Notes: generated by a model not told the origin, from the letters alone. A DNA stretch of 40,507 bases from CAYJKB01 sp964370625 (GCA_964370625.1 CAYJKB010000016.1:1-40507), one strand, 5' to 3'. Numbered from the stretch's first letter, positions 15,308-24,507 are shown. Numbers and translations: made by a program.

Positions 15308-15336
15308 TTGCTTTCAGCTCTTAAAATTGATATAAT
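15308..15336 (+). promoter_or_regulatory. SigA-type promoter of the GGDEF/EAL gene
   Basis: TTGCTT (15308-15313), 17-bp spacer, TATAAT (15331-15336), 59 bases before the ATG at 15396. Confidence 0.6.
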
Positions 15337-15395
15337 TTATTATATACATAAATATTCTTAATGTCATTTACTAATCATATTTTAGGAGGGAGCAC

Positions 15396-17615
15396 ATGAA
15401 ATCTCAAAAGTTCTCATCAAAGAATATTGCGACCTCCATTGTATTTGCAACTATAGTAATTATTGGATTATTTATAAATTTTTCTCAGCAAAATACCCAA
15501 GAAGCTATAGTTCAATCTACACTCAACGAAATGCATCAACTAGGCACTCAGCTTGAAATTGTCCTTGAAGATTCATTAGATGAATCAACGGAAACTCTTA
15601 CTCTACTAGCCGAATATGTTTCACAATCAGGGGTTGATAAAGATACCGCAGTTGACTTTTTAAAATCACAAGCTATTTCGGATAAATTTAATGTTTTATA
15701 TTACATCGGACTTGATGGAGAAGGTTTTTCTGTAGGAGACCTTCGACACGTTTTTTCAAGAAACGAAGCATTTTTATCTGCCCTAAATAATGAAATTTAT
15801 ATTACAGAGCCTATCTTTTCTAAAAATTCAAACAACGTAATTTTTGATATTTCTGCTCCTGTAATTAAAGATGGTGAAATTACAGCTGTCTTATATGCTG
15901 AAATTTCATTAGATGATTTTTCGGTAATTATGAATGATACTATTGAAAATATCGGTGATGTATTTATAGTTGATGAAGAATTAAGCCTACTTTTCTCATC
16001 GAAGGCAGAACATGCTAGCTCGTCTACTATACCTCTTTTAGATGTTTCCGAAATGGGAATATCAAATATAGAAAAAGCGCTACAAGATATAAAAAATAGT
16101 GTAAGTTCTGGCTTTTATTATGAATATTTAGGAACGTCAAAAACTATGGTTTATTATCCAATTGAAAATACTAATTGGGCTTTTGCGATTAACGCCGAAA
16201 CTGATGTTCTTAGTAATCAACTCATTTCTGCTGTTAATCAGTCTGAAATGATGATGAATATTGTATATTGGACAGTTGTAGTACTTCTCATTTATATTTC
16301 CTTTTCAAATACTCGTTCAAATAAACTCATGCTTAAAGCAGCATATTATGATCCATTAACCGAACTTCCAAATTTAGCGAAATTAAAACTTGATATGCAA
16401 AATACTTTAATTCGAAATCCACATAAACACTTTACTATTCTTGTTTTTGATATTGAAAATTTCAAAGCAATTAATGAAGTTTTTGGTTATGAAATGGGTA
16501 ATAAAGTTTTAAAAACATTTAAATTATATTCTGAGAGTTTAAAACAATCTTCTTTAATAACAGCTCGTATCGGTGACGATAAATTTGCAATGTTTGCAAA
16601 TAGCTTTGTTTTTGAAAATTTATCTTTAATGTTTAACAATGTAAGTAGCTTTTTTGATTCTATTATCCCAGAACTTAAAGATTATGCTGGAACTTTTAAG
16701 ATGGGTCGTTATAACATTAACCTTGCTGAAACAGATGTTGATGAAATTATGAGTAAAGTTAATCTTGCTCATTCAAAAGCTAAATCTACAAAAGGTGAAC
16801 TTTTATGTGATTATGAAAATTTATTCAAAGAAATTGTTCAAAAAGAAGCCGAACTTTCAATTAAAATGAAACCAGCCTTAGAAAATCAAGAATTTAGTGT
16901 CTATTTACAACCTAAATTTAGTACAAATGAAAAAAAGCTTGTTGGAGCTGAAGCGCTTGTTCGTTGGATAGAAGCTGATGGAACTATGATATACCCGAAC
17001 AGTTTTATACCACTTTTTGAACGTAACGGGTTTATTGTAGATTTAGACATATATGTTTTTGAAAATGTTTGTAAAACTTTAAGTCATTGGATTAATAGCA
17101 ACATCGGAGCAATTACTATCTCTGTAAACTGTTCAAGAATTAATATTCAAAAACCTAATTTTGTTGATGAGCTTGTAAAAATTGTAGATAAATATAATGT
17201 TCCTCATGAATATATCGAAATTGAACTCACCGAATCTACAACTATAGAAAATGCCGGCAATATAGAAACTTTCTTTGAAGCTTTACGAACAAGTGGATTT
17301 AAAATTTCAATAGATGATTTTGGAGCTGGTTATTCTTCTTTAGGTATGCTTAAAGATCTTTATGTTGATACTTTAAAAATGGATAGAAGTTTCTTTGCTG
17401 TTGGAAAAAATATACATCGTGATTATATGCTCATTGATAGTATCATCAAAATGTCACATAACCTCGGAATGAATATTGTTGCTGAAGGAATTGAAACGCT
17501 TGAGCAAGTGGAAATTTTGAAAAATATGAATTGTGATGCTATTCAAGGTTATGTCTATGCAAAACCTATGCCTATTTCAGAATTCGAAGCTAAATATAAA
17601 GATTCTATTACTTAA
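15396..17615 (+). CDS. Membrane GGDEF-EAL protein, likely c-di-GMP phosphodiesterase
   Basis: A 739-residue signalling protein. One membrane helix lies near residues 13-28. An extracytoplasmic sensor of the Cache type follows (ISAPVIKDGEITAVLYAEISL) and ends with a second helix near 290-306. A GGDEF domain lies at about 318-470 and an EAL domain at about 495-735. The GGDEF active site reads RIGDDKF instead of GG(D/E)EF, and the loop lacks the two glycines, so cyclase activity is unlikely. The EAL domain keeps EALVRW, the NCSRINI and ELTES metal and base residues, DDFGAGYSSL, KMDRSFF and EGIET, so it should hydrolyse c-di-GMP in response to an external ligand. ATG at 15396 follows AGGAGGGAGCAC. 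It is monocistronic and ends at a bidirectional terminator. Confidence 0.93.
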   Translation: MKSQKFSSKNIATSIVFATIVIIGLFINFSQQNTQEAIVQSTLNEMHQLGTQLEIVLEDSLDESTETLTLLAEYVSQSGVDKDTAVDFLKSQAISDKFNVLYYIGLDGEGFSVGDLRHVFSRNEAFLSALNNEIYITEPIFSKNSNNVIFDISAPVIKDGEITAVLYAEISLDDFSVIMNDTIENIGDVFIVDEELSLLFSSKAEHASSSTIPLLDVSEMGISNIEKALQDIKNSVSSGFYYEYLGTSKTMVYYPIENTNWAFAINAETDVLSNQLISAVNQSEMMMNIVYWTVVVLLIYISFSNTRSNKLMLKAAYYDPLTELPNLAKLKLDMQNTLIRNPHKHFTILVFDIENFKAINEVFGYEMGNKVLKTFKLYSESLKQSSLITARIGDDKFAMFANSFVFENLSLMFNNVSSFFDSIIPELKDYAGTFKMGRYNINLAETDVDEIMSKVNLAHSKAKSTKGELLCDYENLFKEIVQKEAELSIKMKPALENQEFSVYLQPKFSTNEKKLVGAEALVRWIEADGTMIYPNSFIPLFERNGFIVDLDIYVFENVCKTLSHWINSNIGAITISVNCSRINIQKPNFVDELVKIVDKYNVPHEYIEIELTESTTIENAGNIETFFEALRTSGFKISIDDFGAGYSSLGMLKDLYVDTLKMDRSFFAVGKNIHRDYMLIDSIIKMSHNLGMNIVAEGIETLEQVEILKNMNCDAIQGYVYAKPMPISEFEAKYKDSIT

Positions 17616-17643
17616 AACTTGATTATTTAATAATTTACTTTAA

Positions 17644-17678
17644 AAAGGTGTGACCGCAAGTTAAACGGTCACACCTTT
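17644..17678. terminator. Bidirectional terminator
   Basis: A perfect 13-bp stem AAAGGTGTGACCG / CGGTCACACCTTT with a 9-nt loop sits between the convergent GGDEF/EAL and ABC permease genes, with A- and T-rich flanks on both sides. Confidence 0.9.
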
Positions 17679-17680
17679 CT

Positions 17681-18292
17681 TTAATATTCTTTATTTTTGC
17701 AAATTTTATAAGATAACACAAAAGATAAAACAAAGCCAATTAACAGAATAACTGGAGAAATTCTTGTGAAATTTAATAAAAGTTCATCTAAATCAATTCT
17801 TAATGTATAATTATCAAATAAATTAGTTAAAACAACAGGTAAAATCCCTATACCATAAAATATAAATCTTGCTTTTTCCACTCCGAATTTATATATAATC
17901 GGAAACACTATAAATTGTAAAATACTTAATGCCAAAAACATCATATATTGTATTTTTACGGTTTCAAAAATATTGTCTGAAACAAAAGAACTTATTATGA
18001 TTATAGATAATATCCCTATAATATTTAATATAATTAGAAATATATATTTTGCCAAAACTAATTCAAATCTTGAAAGTGACATTGATAATAAGTATCTATT
18101 ATAGTTATTTTTTTCATCATAAGAAAAGGAAGTTATAGGAATTAGCAATGCATATATTAAAATAATAGTTGTTATCATTCCTCGAAAATCCTCATCTAAA
18201 ATAGCAATAATACAGAATATGGCTAATGTAATTAGCGGTTTTAACATGGTTTTTTTTACAAGTATAAACTCTTTCAACAATAATCCTTTCAT
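17681..18292 (-). CDS. ABC-2 type transporter permease
   Basis: A 203-residue protein with six predicted membrane helices (LITLAIFCIIAIL, ITTIILIYALLIPIT, FLIILNIIGILSIIIISSFV, YMMFLALSILQFIVFPIIY, FYGIGILPVVL, SPVILLIGFVLSFVLSY). The loop after the second helix, SFSYDEKNNYNRYLLSMSLSR, is typical of small ABC-2 permeases that partner with YtrB/BcrA-like ATPases. Its ATG overlaps the stop of the ATPase gene by 4 bases (ATGA), so the two are coupled. Substrate unknown; related operons respond to peptide antibiotics or cell-wall stress. No extra domains. Confidence 0.88.
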   Translation of the reverse strand: MKGLLLKEFILVKKTMLKPLITLAIFCIIAILDEDFRGMITTIILIYALLIPITSFSYDEKNNYNRYLLSMSLSRFELVLAKYIFLIILNIIGILSIIIISSFVSDNIFETVKIQYMMFLALSILQFIVFPIIYKFGVEKARFIFYGIGILPVVLTNLFDNYTLRIDLDELLLNFTRISPVILLIGFVLSFVLSYKICKNKEY

Positions 18293-19137
18293 CGTTTTTC
18301 TCCTTTCAACATATAAATCATAATGTCTTCAAGCGTAGTATGTTCGAATTTAGAATCTGTAGGTACTTTGTCTTTATTAACTAATGCTGTAATTGCAAAA
18401 TCATTACTTTCATATGCAACAAAAGCTTCTTCATCATATTCTTTGAATTTTTCTTTAGCTATTTTTAATAAAGCAAATTCATCAAGCAAAGAATCTTTTT
18501 CTTTGCAAAAAATCAATTTACCTTCATGAAGAAACGTGATATAGTCGCAGATTTTTTCTAAGTCGCTTAAAATATGTGACGAAATAAGAATACTATTATT
18601 TTCATCTTGAATAAATTCAAGAAATATATCCAAAATTTCATCACGAATAACAGGGTCTAGTCCACTTGTAGCTTCATCAAGAATTAAAAGCTTACTATCA
18701 TGAGCTAAAGCTATTGCTATCGATAATTTCATTTTCATACCTTTTGACAAATCTTTAATCGCTTTATCCATTGGAAGTGAAAAACGTTTAATTAAGCCAC
18801 TGAATTTCTTAGTATCCCAGGTTTTATAAATATTTTTTAGTATATCATTTACATTGGCAATATTAAAAAGATCAATAAATTCTGTATTTTCAAGAACTAC
18901 TCCTATATGTTCTTTCGAAAGTTTATCTTTATATCTGCTGTCATTGCCTAAAATAGTTATGTTTCCACTATCCATAATTGCTAAATCTAAAATTAATCGA
19001 ATTATTGTGCTCTTTCCAGCTCCATTTTCACCAATTACTCCCATAATTGTTCCTTTTGGTAAATTAAAAGAAATGTTATCTAATGAAAATCCTTTATATT
19101 TTTTGCTGAGATTTTTTACTTCAATTGCGAAATCCAT
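18289..19137 (-). CDS. ABC transporter ATP-binding protein
   Basis: A 282-residue ATPase subunit: Walker A GENGAGKST near residue 37, signature DLSKGMKMKLSIAIAL, Walker B LLILDEATSGLDP, and the switch histidine in LISSHILSD. The C-terminal 70 residues after the nucleotide-binding domain (ALLKIAKEKFKEYDEEAF) are an extension common in drug or peptide exporters of the BcrA/YtrB group. It forms a transporter with the permease encoded next to it and is placed directly after a GntR-family repressor gene, only two bases apart, as in ytr-type operons of Firmicutes. ATG at 19137 with GAGGAATAATT. Confidence 0.93.
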   Translation of the reverse strand: MDFAIEVKNLSKKYKGFSLDNISFNLPKGTIMGVIGENGAGKSTIIRLILDLAIMDSGNITILGNDSRYKDKLSKEHIGVVLENTEFIDLFNIANVNDILKNIYKTWDTKKFSGLIKRFSLPMDKAIKDLSKGMKMKLSIAIALAHDSKLLILDEATSGLDPVIRDEILDIFLEFIQDENNSILISSHILSDLEKICDYITFLHEGKLIFCKEKDSLLDEFALLKIAKEKFKEYDEEAFVAYESNDFAITALVNKDKVPTDSKFEHTTLEDIMIYMLKGEKR

Positions 19138-19139
19138 AA

Positions 19140-19514
19140 TTATTCCTCCTCAAAAATAATTCTAAACATAGCTAAAACTTCGTCGAGCGATAAATTACAC
19201 ACTTTTGACAACTCTTTTATCACTCCAATATGTTCTTCTATTTTTTTTAGATGTTCTTCTTTAATAAATTCTAGATTTTTACTTGCTATAAAACTACCTT
19301 TTCCTGTAATTGAAGTGATAAATCCATCACGTTCAAGTTCTTCATATGCGCGTTTTGTTGTAATAACTGAAATTCTAAGCTCTTTTGCAAGCAATCTCAT
19401 TGATGGAAGCATATCACCTTCGTTTAGTACACCTGTAATTATTTGTTTCTTAATTTCGGTATATATTTGCTCATAAATCGGCTTATTACTAGAGTTACTA
19501 ACTATAATATTCAC
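19140..19514 (-). CDS. GntR-family regulator, YtrA subfamily
   Basis: A 124-residue regulator with a GntR winged helix (KPIYEQIYTEIKKQIITG, then GDMLPSMRLLAKELRIS and TTKRAYEELERDGFI) and only a short helical tail, the mark of the YtrA subfamily, which regulates ABC transporter operons. The start is a GTG at 19514 preceded by AAGAGGAAGTG. It is the first gene of a three-gene operon with the ABC ATPase and permease, and an AT-rich palindrome overlaps its promoter, so autoregulation is likely. Which compound releases it is unknown. Confidence 0.92.
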   Translation of the reverse strand: MNIIVSNSSNKPIYEQIYTEIKKQIITGVLNEGDMLPSMRLLAKELRISVITTKRAYEELERDGFITSITGKGSFIASKNLEFIKEEHLKKIEEHIGVIKELSKVCNLSLDEVLAMFRIIFEEE

Positions 19515-19532
19515 GCTATCACTTCCTCTTTA

Positions 19533-19573
19533 TTGTATATATATAATATACACAATATATACTTAGTTGTCAA
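19533..19573 (-). promoter_or_regulatory. Promoter and probable GntR operator
   Basis: TTGACA (19573-19568), 17-bp spacer and TATATT (19550-19545) on the minus strand form a near-consensus promoter. The -10 is covered by an imperfect palindrome (TTGTGTATAT...ATATATACAA, 19555-19533), a good site for the GntR protein to block RNA polymerase. Confidence 0.65.
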
Positions 19574-19584
19574 CTAAAAAACTG

Positions 19585-19624
19585 AAAAAAGCTGTCACAA
19601 ATGAATTATTTCATCAGTGACAGC
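19585..19624 (-). terminator. Terminator of the metal permease gene
   Basis: GCTGTCAC (19624-19617) pairs with GTGACAGC (19598-19591), followed by TTTTTT on the minus strand; it lies just after the permease stop at 19637. Confidence 0.88.
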
Positions 19625-19636
19625 ACAATAATTAAT

Positions 19637-20755
19637 TTAATTTTTCATTTGTTTAGCAAAAGATGAAAGCAAACTTTTTGCAACTATTACACCAAAAATC
19701 ACAGCAACAACTATCATATGTGTAGGTAAACCATGAGAATGTGAATCTGCAATAATATCTGTGAAGCCCGTATATCCAGTAGCTGTAATTATATAATCTA
19801 AAATCAATCCGAAAGCAATAGAACATATTGCAACACTTGTCAGGTAAATTGTAAGCACTTTTTTTCCTAAAGATTGAGCTAAAATTGTAAGTGAAGCTAT
19901 ATTTGTTACAGGGCCTGCAAATAAAAATACAAAAGCTGCACCTGGTGAAATACCTTTAATCATCAATGAAAGTGCTATAGGAATTGACGATGTAGAGCAA
20001 ATATACATTGGAATACCAATAATTAACATTAGTAACATACTTAAAATTGGATTTGAAAAACTTGCTAATAATTCTTCTGGAACAAGTGTACTAATCAACG
20101 CTGCAACTAGCAAACCTATAACAAAATGTCCTGCTATTTCATCTAAAAATTCACCAAATGCATAAGTAAATGCACTTTTAATTTTATCAATGAATGTTAA
20201 CTTTTCTTCATGATGATGCTCATGTGAACAGCATCCACAGCTTTCTTCCTCTACTGGCTCTGGCTGATGTGAACAACAATTTGTTTCTATTGCTTCATCA
20301 CAACCTGATGAGCAACCACATGAAGTCTGTATATTTTCAAAATCAATTTCATCGTTTTTACAAAAAATATTTGTCATAATACCTGAAATTATTCCAGATA
20401 AAAAGGCTGCAATTGCACGATAAACTGCAAATAACGGCCCCATCAATCCATAAGTTGCAATTAAACTATCAACCCCTGTCTGTGGAGTAGAAGTTAAAAA
20501 GCTTATTACCGCACCCTTTGATGCTCCACTTTTTCCTAAATATAATGCTGTTGGAACAACACCACATGAGCATAACGGAAGTGGAACACCTAAAACCGAT
20601 GCTTTAACTACTGACGATGTTGATTTATCTCCAATATGTTTTAAAATCAAATCTTTATCTACAAAAGCATGTAATATTCCTGTAAATATCAGCCCTATTA
20701 CCATATAGAATGACATATCTACGAATAATTGCAATAAATTTAATAAGAAAGTCAT
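19637..20755 (-). CDS. SO_0444/ArsP-type permease with Cys/His-rich loop, probable metal(loid) exporter
   Basis: A 372-residue membrane protein of the DUF318/YraQ permease family, which includes the ArsP organoarsenical permeases and the SO_0444-type Cu/Zn efflux proteins. The two half-domains each carry the family motif: GVPLPLCSCGVVPTALYLG in the first and GIPMYICSTSSIPIALSLM in the second, and GAVISFLTSTPQTGVDS is also typical. The cytoplasmic loop between them (about residues 145-190) is packed with cysteines and histidines (TSCGCSSGCDE, NCCSHQPEP, CGCCSHEHHHEE), which fits metal binding. It is 17 bases downstream of an ArsR-family gene, so it is likely induced by the metal it removes. 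ATG at 20755 with GAGGAGGAAAGAAACT. Zn, Cu, Cd or As(III) cannot be told apart from sequence. Confidence 0.88.
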   Translation of the reverse strand: MTFLLNLLQLFVDMSFYMVIGLIFTGILHAFVDKDLILKHIGDKSTSSVVKASVLGVPLPLCSCGVVPTALYLGKSGASKGAVISFLTSTPQTGVDSLIATYGLMGPLFAVYRAIAAFLSGIISGIMTNIFCKNDEIDFENIQTSCGCSSGCDEAIETNCCSHQPEPVEEESCGCCSHEHHHEEKLTFIDKIKSAFTYAFGEFLDEIAGHFVIGLLVAALISTLVPEELLASFSNPILSMLLMLIIGIPMYICSTSSIPIALSLMIKGISPGAAFVFLFAGPVTNIASLTILAQSLGKKVLTIYLTSVAICSIAFGLILDYIITATGYTGFTDIIADSHSHGLPTHMIVVAVIFGVIVAKSLLSSFAKQMKN

Positions 20756-20772
20756 AGTTTCTTTCCTCCTCT

Positions 20773-21102
20773 TTAATGACTGATATGTTTAAGCCCAAAA
20801 CTTAAAATATCTTGGATATGCTTATCATCTAAACTATAAAAAACATTATTTTTTTCTTTTCGAACTTTAACAATTTTATTTAATTTTAAAAGTTTTAGTT
20901 GATTTGAAACCCTTGGTTGAGAGACATTTAATAAAACTGCTAAATCTTTTACACAAATTTCACTGTGTAACATTGCAAGCAAGATTTTAACTCTAATTGG
21001 CTCACTAAATGTTTTAAAGAAAAATGCTAGATTTTCTGAAATCGATTCATCATCTATTAAAGTTTTTACTTTTTCTGGAGTCTTACAACATAATTCTGAC
21101 AT
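20773..21102 (-). CDS. ArsR/SmtB-family metal-responsive repressor
   Basis: A 109-residue winged-helix repressor: FKTFSEPIRVKILLAML, then the alpha-3 segment EICVKDLA, the recognition helix VSQPRVSNQLKLLKLNKIV and the wing VRKEKNNVFYSL. Classic ArsR/CadC proteins have CVCDL in alpha-3; here only the first cysteine remains (ICVKDL). An N-terminal Cys pair (ELCCKTPEK) could add ligands as in CadC. The C-terminal helix has two histidines (LKHISH), possibly an alpha-5 site. Thus the metal site is mixed and its specificity unclear. It is transcribed first, followed by the permease, and an inverted repeat in front of it is a likely operator. Confidence 0.92.
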   Translation of the reverse strand: MSELCCKTPEKVKTLIDDESISENLAFFFKTFSEPIRVKILLAMLHSEICVKDLAVLLNVSQPRVSNQLKLLKLNKIVKVRKEKNNVFYSLDDKHIQDILSFGLKHISH

Positions 21103-21127
21103 ATTTACACCTCTTCTTTTTCATATA

Positions 21128-21161
21128 ACTATATAATTATGTAATGATATATTTATATAGT
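21128..21161 (-). promoter_or_regulatory. Candidate ArsR operator
   Basis: A perfect 9-bp inverted repeat ACTATATAA (21128-21136) / TTATATAGT (21153-21161) with a 16-bp centre, lying 26 bases upstream of the arsR-type start codon. AT-rich imperfect palindromes of this size are usual for ArsR/SmtB operators. Confidence 0.6.
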
Positions 21162-21242
21162 ATCAAATGAATTTAAATTTGTCAATAATATATTCTAAAA
21201 TTGATTTCATCATAATTGTGAGACTCATTTATTTTTAATTAG

Positions 21243-21271
21243 TTGAATTTTCTTATTGTTATTGATATAAT
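21243..21271 (+). promoter_or_regulatory. SigA-type promoter of the aldo/keto reductase gene
   Basis: TTGAAT (21243-21248), 17-bp spacer, TATAAT (21266-21271), 32 bases before the ATG at 21304. Confidence 0.65.
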
Positions 21272-21303
21272 ATAGCTAATAAGAGAAAGGTAAGGTAAGA
21301 TTT

Positions 21304-22376
21304 ATGACGTATAGTACTTTAAATTTAGGAAACCCCAAAAAAGAAGTTAAAATTTCTAAATTAGGTTTTGGTACAATGAGATTTCCAGAAAAAGACGGAA
21401 TTATTGACCAAGAGCAAGTAAATGAAATGGTGAAATATGCTTTTGACAATGGAGTGAATTATTTTGATACTGCGTATTTATATGATGGCAGTGAAGTTGC
21501 ACTGGGCAAAGCTATAAAACAACTTAATCGTGAAGATATATTTATCGCAGATAAAATGCCGTTTTGGAGCATGGATAGTGAAGAATATTTAGATAAAACA
21601 TTTAAAGAAAGCTTAAACAGAGTTGACACTGATTATTTTGATTTTTATTTAATGCATTATCTATGTAAACCAAATGTGAAAAAACTTCGTGAATATAATG
21701 CAGTTGAATTTGCTAAAAAAATGAAAGCAGAAGGCAAAATTAAATATTTGGGTTTTTCTATTCATGATGATTATGAAGTGCTTTTAGAATGTTTAGATTT
21801 AGCTGATTGGGATTTTGTTCAAATTCAGTATAACTATTTAGATAAAGACGGTGCACCTGGTCAAAAAGGTTATGATGAGCTTGTGCGTCGTGGTATTCCT
21901 ATTGTTATTATGGAGCCACTAAAAGGTGGTATACTATCCGATTTACCTGACACAATAACTGAGCCTTATCAAAAACTGGGTGGTTCAAATGTTGAATATG
22001 CTTTCCGTTGGCTAGCTGAACAAGATAACATAAAAATTATCCTATCAGGTATGAGCAATATGGAGCAAATGACACAAAACATCGAGCTTTTTGGTGATAT
22101 TAAACCACTTACACAGGGTGAACATTCAGCGATTGAAGAAGTTGTTGCAAATGTTAAGAAATATCAAAAAGTACCATGTACAGGATGTAATTACTGTATG
22201 CCATGTCCTGCTAAAGTTAAAATACCTAGCATTTTCAAAGCGTGGAATACTAAATCTATGCCTATTCCTCATAATGGTTGGGTAACTGATACTATTATCA
22301 ACTATAAATCTGCTGGTGCATGTGTTGATTGCATGGCATGTGTTAAAAAATGTCCTCAGCAAATTGATATACCAGC
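21304..22376 (+). CDS. Aldo/keto reductase with C-terminal ferredoxin domain (3' end lost in gap)
   Basis: The first 260 residues are an aldo/keto reductase barrel (SKLGFGTMRFPEKDG; the catalytic Asp/Tyr region FDTAYLYDGSE; Lys in ADKMPFW; His in YLMHYLC). The C-terminal part has two ferredoxin-like clusters, CTGCNYCMPCP and CVDCMACVKKCPQQID. This class, abundant in anaerobic Firmicutes, is thought to pass electrons between NAD(P)H or ferredoxin and carbonyl substrates; no physiological substrate is known for most members. ATG at 21304 with AAGGTAAG upstream. About 358 codons are present before a 100-N gap removes the last few tens of residues. The gene points towards the VanY-like gene across the gap. 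Confidence 0.92.
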
Positions 22377-22476
22377 NNNNNNNNNNNNNNNNNNNNNNNN
22401 NNNNNNNNNNNNNNNNNNNNNNNNNNNNNNNNNNNNNNNNNNNNNNNNNNNNNNNNNNNNNNNNNNNNNNNNNNNN
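22377..22476. other. Assembly gap (100 N)
   Basis: A run of 100 N, a conventional unknown-size spacer, between the convergent aldo/keto reductase and peptidase genes. The flanks do not share sequence, in contrast to the gap at 37482, so real sequence is missing here. Confidence 0.95.
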
Positions 22477-23228
22477 TCAATCTCCATTTGGAAATGCTGA
22501 TAATCTTTCATAGAATACCAATGTCCTCCCCATGTAAACCCATGTTCTATAAAGGAGTTATACACGACATCGCCTTCAATCACCATGCCCTGTTTGTGCT
22601 GTGTACGGTCTACATAAACTTCTGACCCTTGTGGCGAAATATAATCACCCACGATATAAGGATTTTGCATAGGGTTAATATCAATAGCAAGTCCATACGC
22701 ATGTTTTGAAAGATTTCCTGTGTTTTCAACAATTCTAAAGTTAAACCCAGAGGTATTATTATCAGCCATAGATGCATCATCAGAAAAATCATATTTATAC
22801 AATAGTTCCATTTTTGCAATTGGATACTTTTCTTCATAAATAGTTTCAAAAATCTCACATGTACTTTGTGCTATAATATGAGAAACTACAATCTCCCCTG
22901 TTTGCTCATTTCCATCAAAATCAAAAAACTTCGTTCTGATATATCTTAAATCTTCATAAGCTATTATATTTGTGTCAATATGCCCTTTTTCCTCATAAAT
23001 CTCTAATAGATATTTCGGAAGTGGTAACGGAGTAAAAAATTCTCCATTAATTTTGATGTCATTTGTGATTAAATTTTGTTTTATTTCCTCAACCGAAATA
23101 AGGGTTTCAGTTTGATTTTCTTTTGATATCATTAGTTTTTGAGCTGATTTTATATCTGTATCATAATCTATGCCAATAGATGCAATTACTATAATTATAA
23201 TAAATATAGACGCAAAGAATTTTTTCAT
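22477..23228 (-). CDS. M15-family (VanY-like) D-Ala-D-Ala carboxypeptidase-type peptidase (3' end lost in gap)
   Basis: An exported or lipid-anchored peptidase: KKFF followed by a hydrophobic helix (ASIFIIIIVIASIGI) gives a signal peptide or N-terminal anchor. The catalytic domain shows the M15 zinc site: SKHAYGLAIDINP (His and Asp ligands), GFTWGGHWYSMKDYQHFQ (second His) and the preceding FRIVENTGNLS strand. M15 enzymes cut cross-links or the D-Ala end of peptidoglycan; several cell-wall hydrolases of phages have the same fold. I chose the ATG at 23228 because GGAGGAAAA precedes it; an upstream in-frame ATG has none. The final residues fall in the gap, probably only a few, since the zinc histidine is normally near the end. 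Confidence 0.88.
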
Positions 23229-23245
23229 TTTTCCTCCGTTAAATA

Positions 23246-23273
23246 TAGGGTGTGACCAAGTAATCACACCCTA
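23246..23273 (-). terminator. Terminator of apgM
   Basis: A 10-bp stem TAGGGTGTGA / TCACACCCTA with an 8-nt loop follows the apgM stop (23293) and lies just upstream of the peptidase start. The T-run is poor, so it may be leaky and let apgM transcription reach the peptidase gene. Confidence 0.7.
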
Positions 23274-23292
23274 ATATATTTAAGTTCTTAAT

Positions 23293-24507
23293 TTAAGCTT
23301 CTAAGATTAATTTATCAAGCAAAGTATGCCCCTTATCAATATAAATCCCGCTATCTTTCGCTGTAAATTCATTATAAGAAATAGGTGCACCATTTTGCTC
23401 ATCATAACTGCGATAAAGCACAAATGGAACAGGCTCATCTGTATGAGTTCTAAGGCAAAGTGGCGTTGGGTGGTCTGGCAGTACAAGTACAGAGAAATCT
23501 TCGCCAGCCTCTTTCATAGCACGAACAATAGGCCCTACGATTTTTTCATCAATAAGTTCAATAGAGCGAGGTTTATTGTGAATTTCATATCTGTGACCAC
23601 ATTCGTCAGGCGCTTCGATATGCACATAAACAAAATCATCACCACCAAGAAGTGCATCAATTGTAGCTTGTGCTTTTCCATCAAAGTTTGTATGAATATT
23701 CCCTGTCGCACCTTCAACATCAATGCTACGAAGACCCGCACAAATACCAATACCTTTAATTAAATCAACAGCAGAAATAACACTACCACTTACATTATAT
23801 TTTTCTTTAAAAGAAGATAAGTTAGGTTTTCTGCCCTCTCCCCAAAACCAAAGACAAGAAACAGGATTTAAACCTCTCTCAATTCTTGATAAATTCACAG
23901 GGTGAGTTTTGAGTAATTCACGTGATTTTCGCATCATGCTAAGTAAAAGCTCTGAATTTTGACCTGTAGGCAGATAATCTTTCACCTTTTTGTCAAGAAT
24001 ATCATGAGGAGGTGTTGAAATTGCTCCATCTTTAGCTTCATTCATAACAAGACAATGACGATAGCTAATTCCACTATATAATGTCATTAAATCAGTTTTA
24101 AAAACTTCATTCATGTCATTAATAATTATAGAGGATTCTTCTGTTGGAATTTCATCACAACTATAATCTAGCATTGTGCAATCTTCAATATTTTCCTCAT
24201 CACTTAAAGTTACTGTATTACATCTATATGTAACATCTGTCAGAGCAAGGTCAATCCCCATGCTAACAGCCTCAAGTGGTGAACGACCTGTATAAAATAC
24301 TCTAGGGTCATAGCCAATAGCTGAAAGGTTAGCCGTATCACTTCCTGGTGGCATTCCTTTTGGCACTGTTCTTACAAGTCCACAAATGCCTTTAGATGCT
24401 AAAAAATCTATATTTGGTTTGTTTGCATATTCAAGCGGCGTTTTATCATCAAGCTCTGGCACACGATAATCTGACATGCCGTCCCCTAAAATAACAATAT
24501 ATTTCAT
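23293..24507 (-). CDS. apgM: Cofactor-independent phosphoglycerate mutase, archaeal type
   Basis: A 404-residue enzyme of the alkaline phosphatase superfamily that interconverts 3- and 2-phosphoglycerate in glycolysis. Visible motifs are the metal-binding GDGMSDY at the start, PPGSDTANLSAIGYDP with the nucleophilic serine near residue 55, RSPLEAVSMGI, HIEAPDECGH and, near 345, LPDHPTPLCLRTHTDEPVPF with the second metal site. The archaeal-type enzyme is about 400 residues, shorter than the 510-residue GpmI. It is common in clostridia, often beside threonine genes, where a phosphonate or homoserine-kinase-like role has been proposed for some paralogues. ATG at 24507 with TTGGAGGATAACT. Ends at a stem-loop. 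Confidence 0.93.
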   Translation of the reverse strand: MKYIVILGDGMSDYRVPELDDKTPLEYANKPNIDFLASKGICGLVRTVPKGMPPGSDTANLSAIGYDPRVFYTGRSPLEAVSMGIDLALTDVTYRCNTVTLSDEENIEDCTMLDYSCDEIPTEESSIIINDMNEVFKTDLMTLYSGISYRHCLVMNEAKDGAISTPPHDILDKKVKDYLPTGQNSELLLSMMRKSRELLKTHPVNLSRIERGLNPVSCLWFWGEGRKPNLSSFKEKYNVSGSVISAVDLIKGIGICAGLRSIDVEGATGNIHTNFDGKAQATIDALLGGDDFVYVHIEAPDECGHRYEIHNKPRSIELIDEKIVGPIVRAMKEAGEDFSVLVLPDHPTPLCLRTHTDEPVPFVLYRSYDEQNGAPISYNEFTAKDSGIYIDKGHTLLDKLILEA

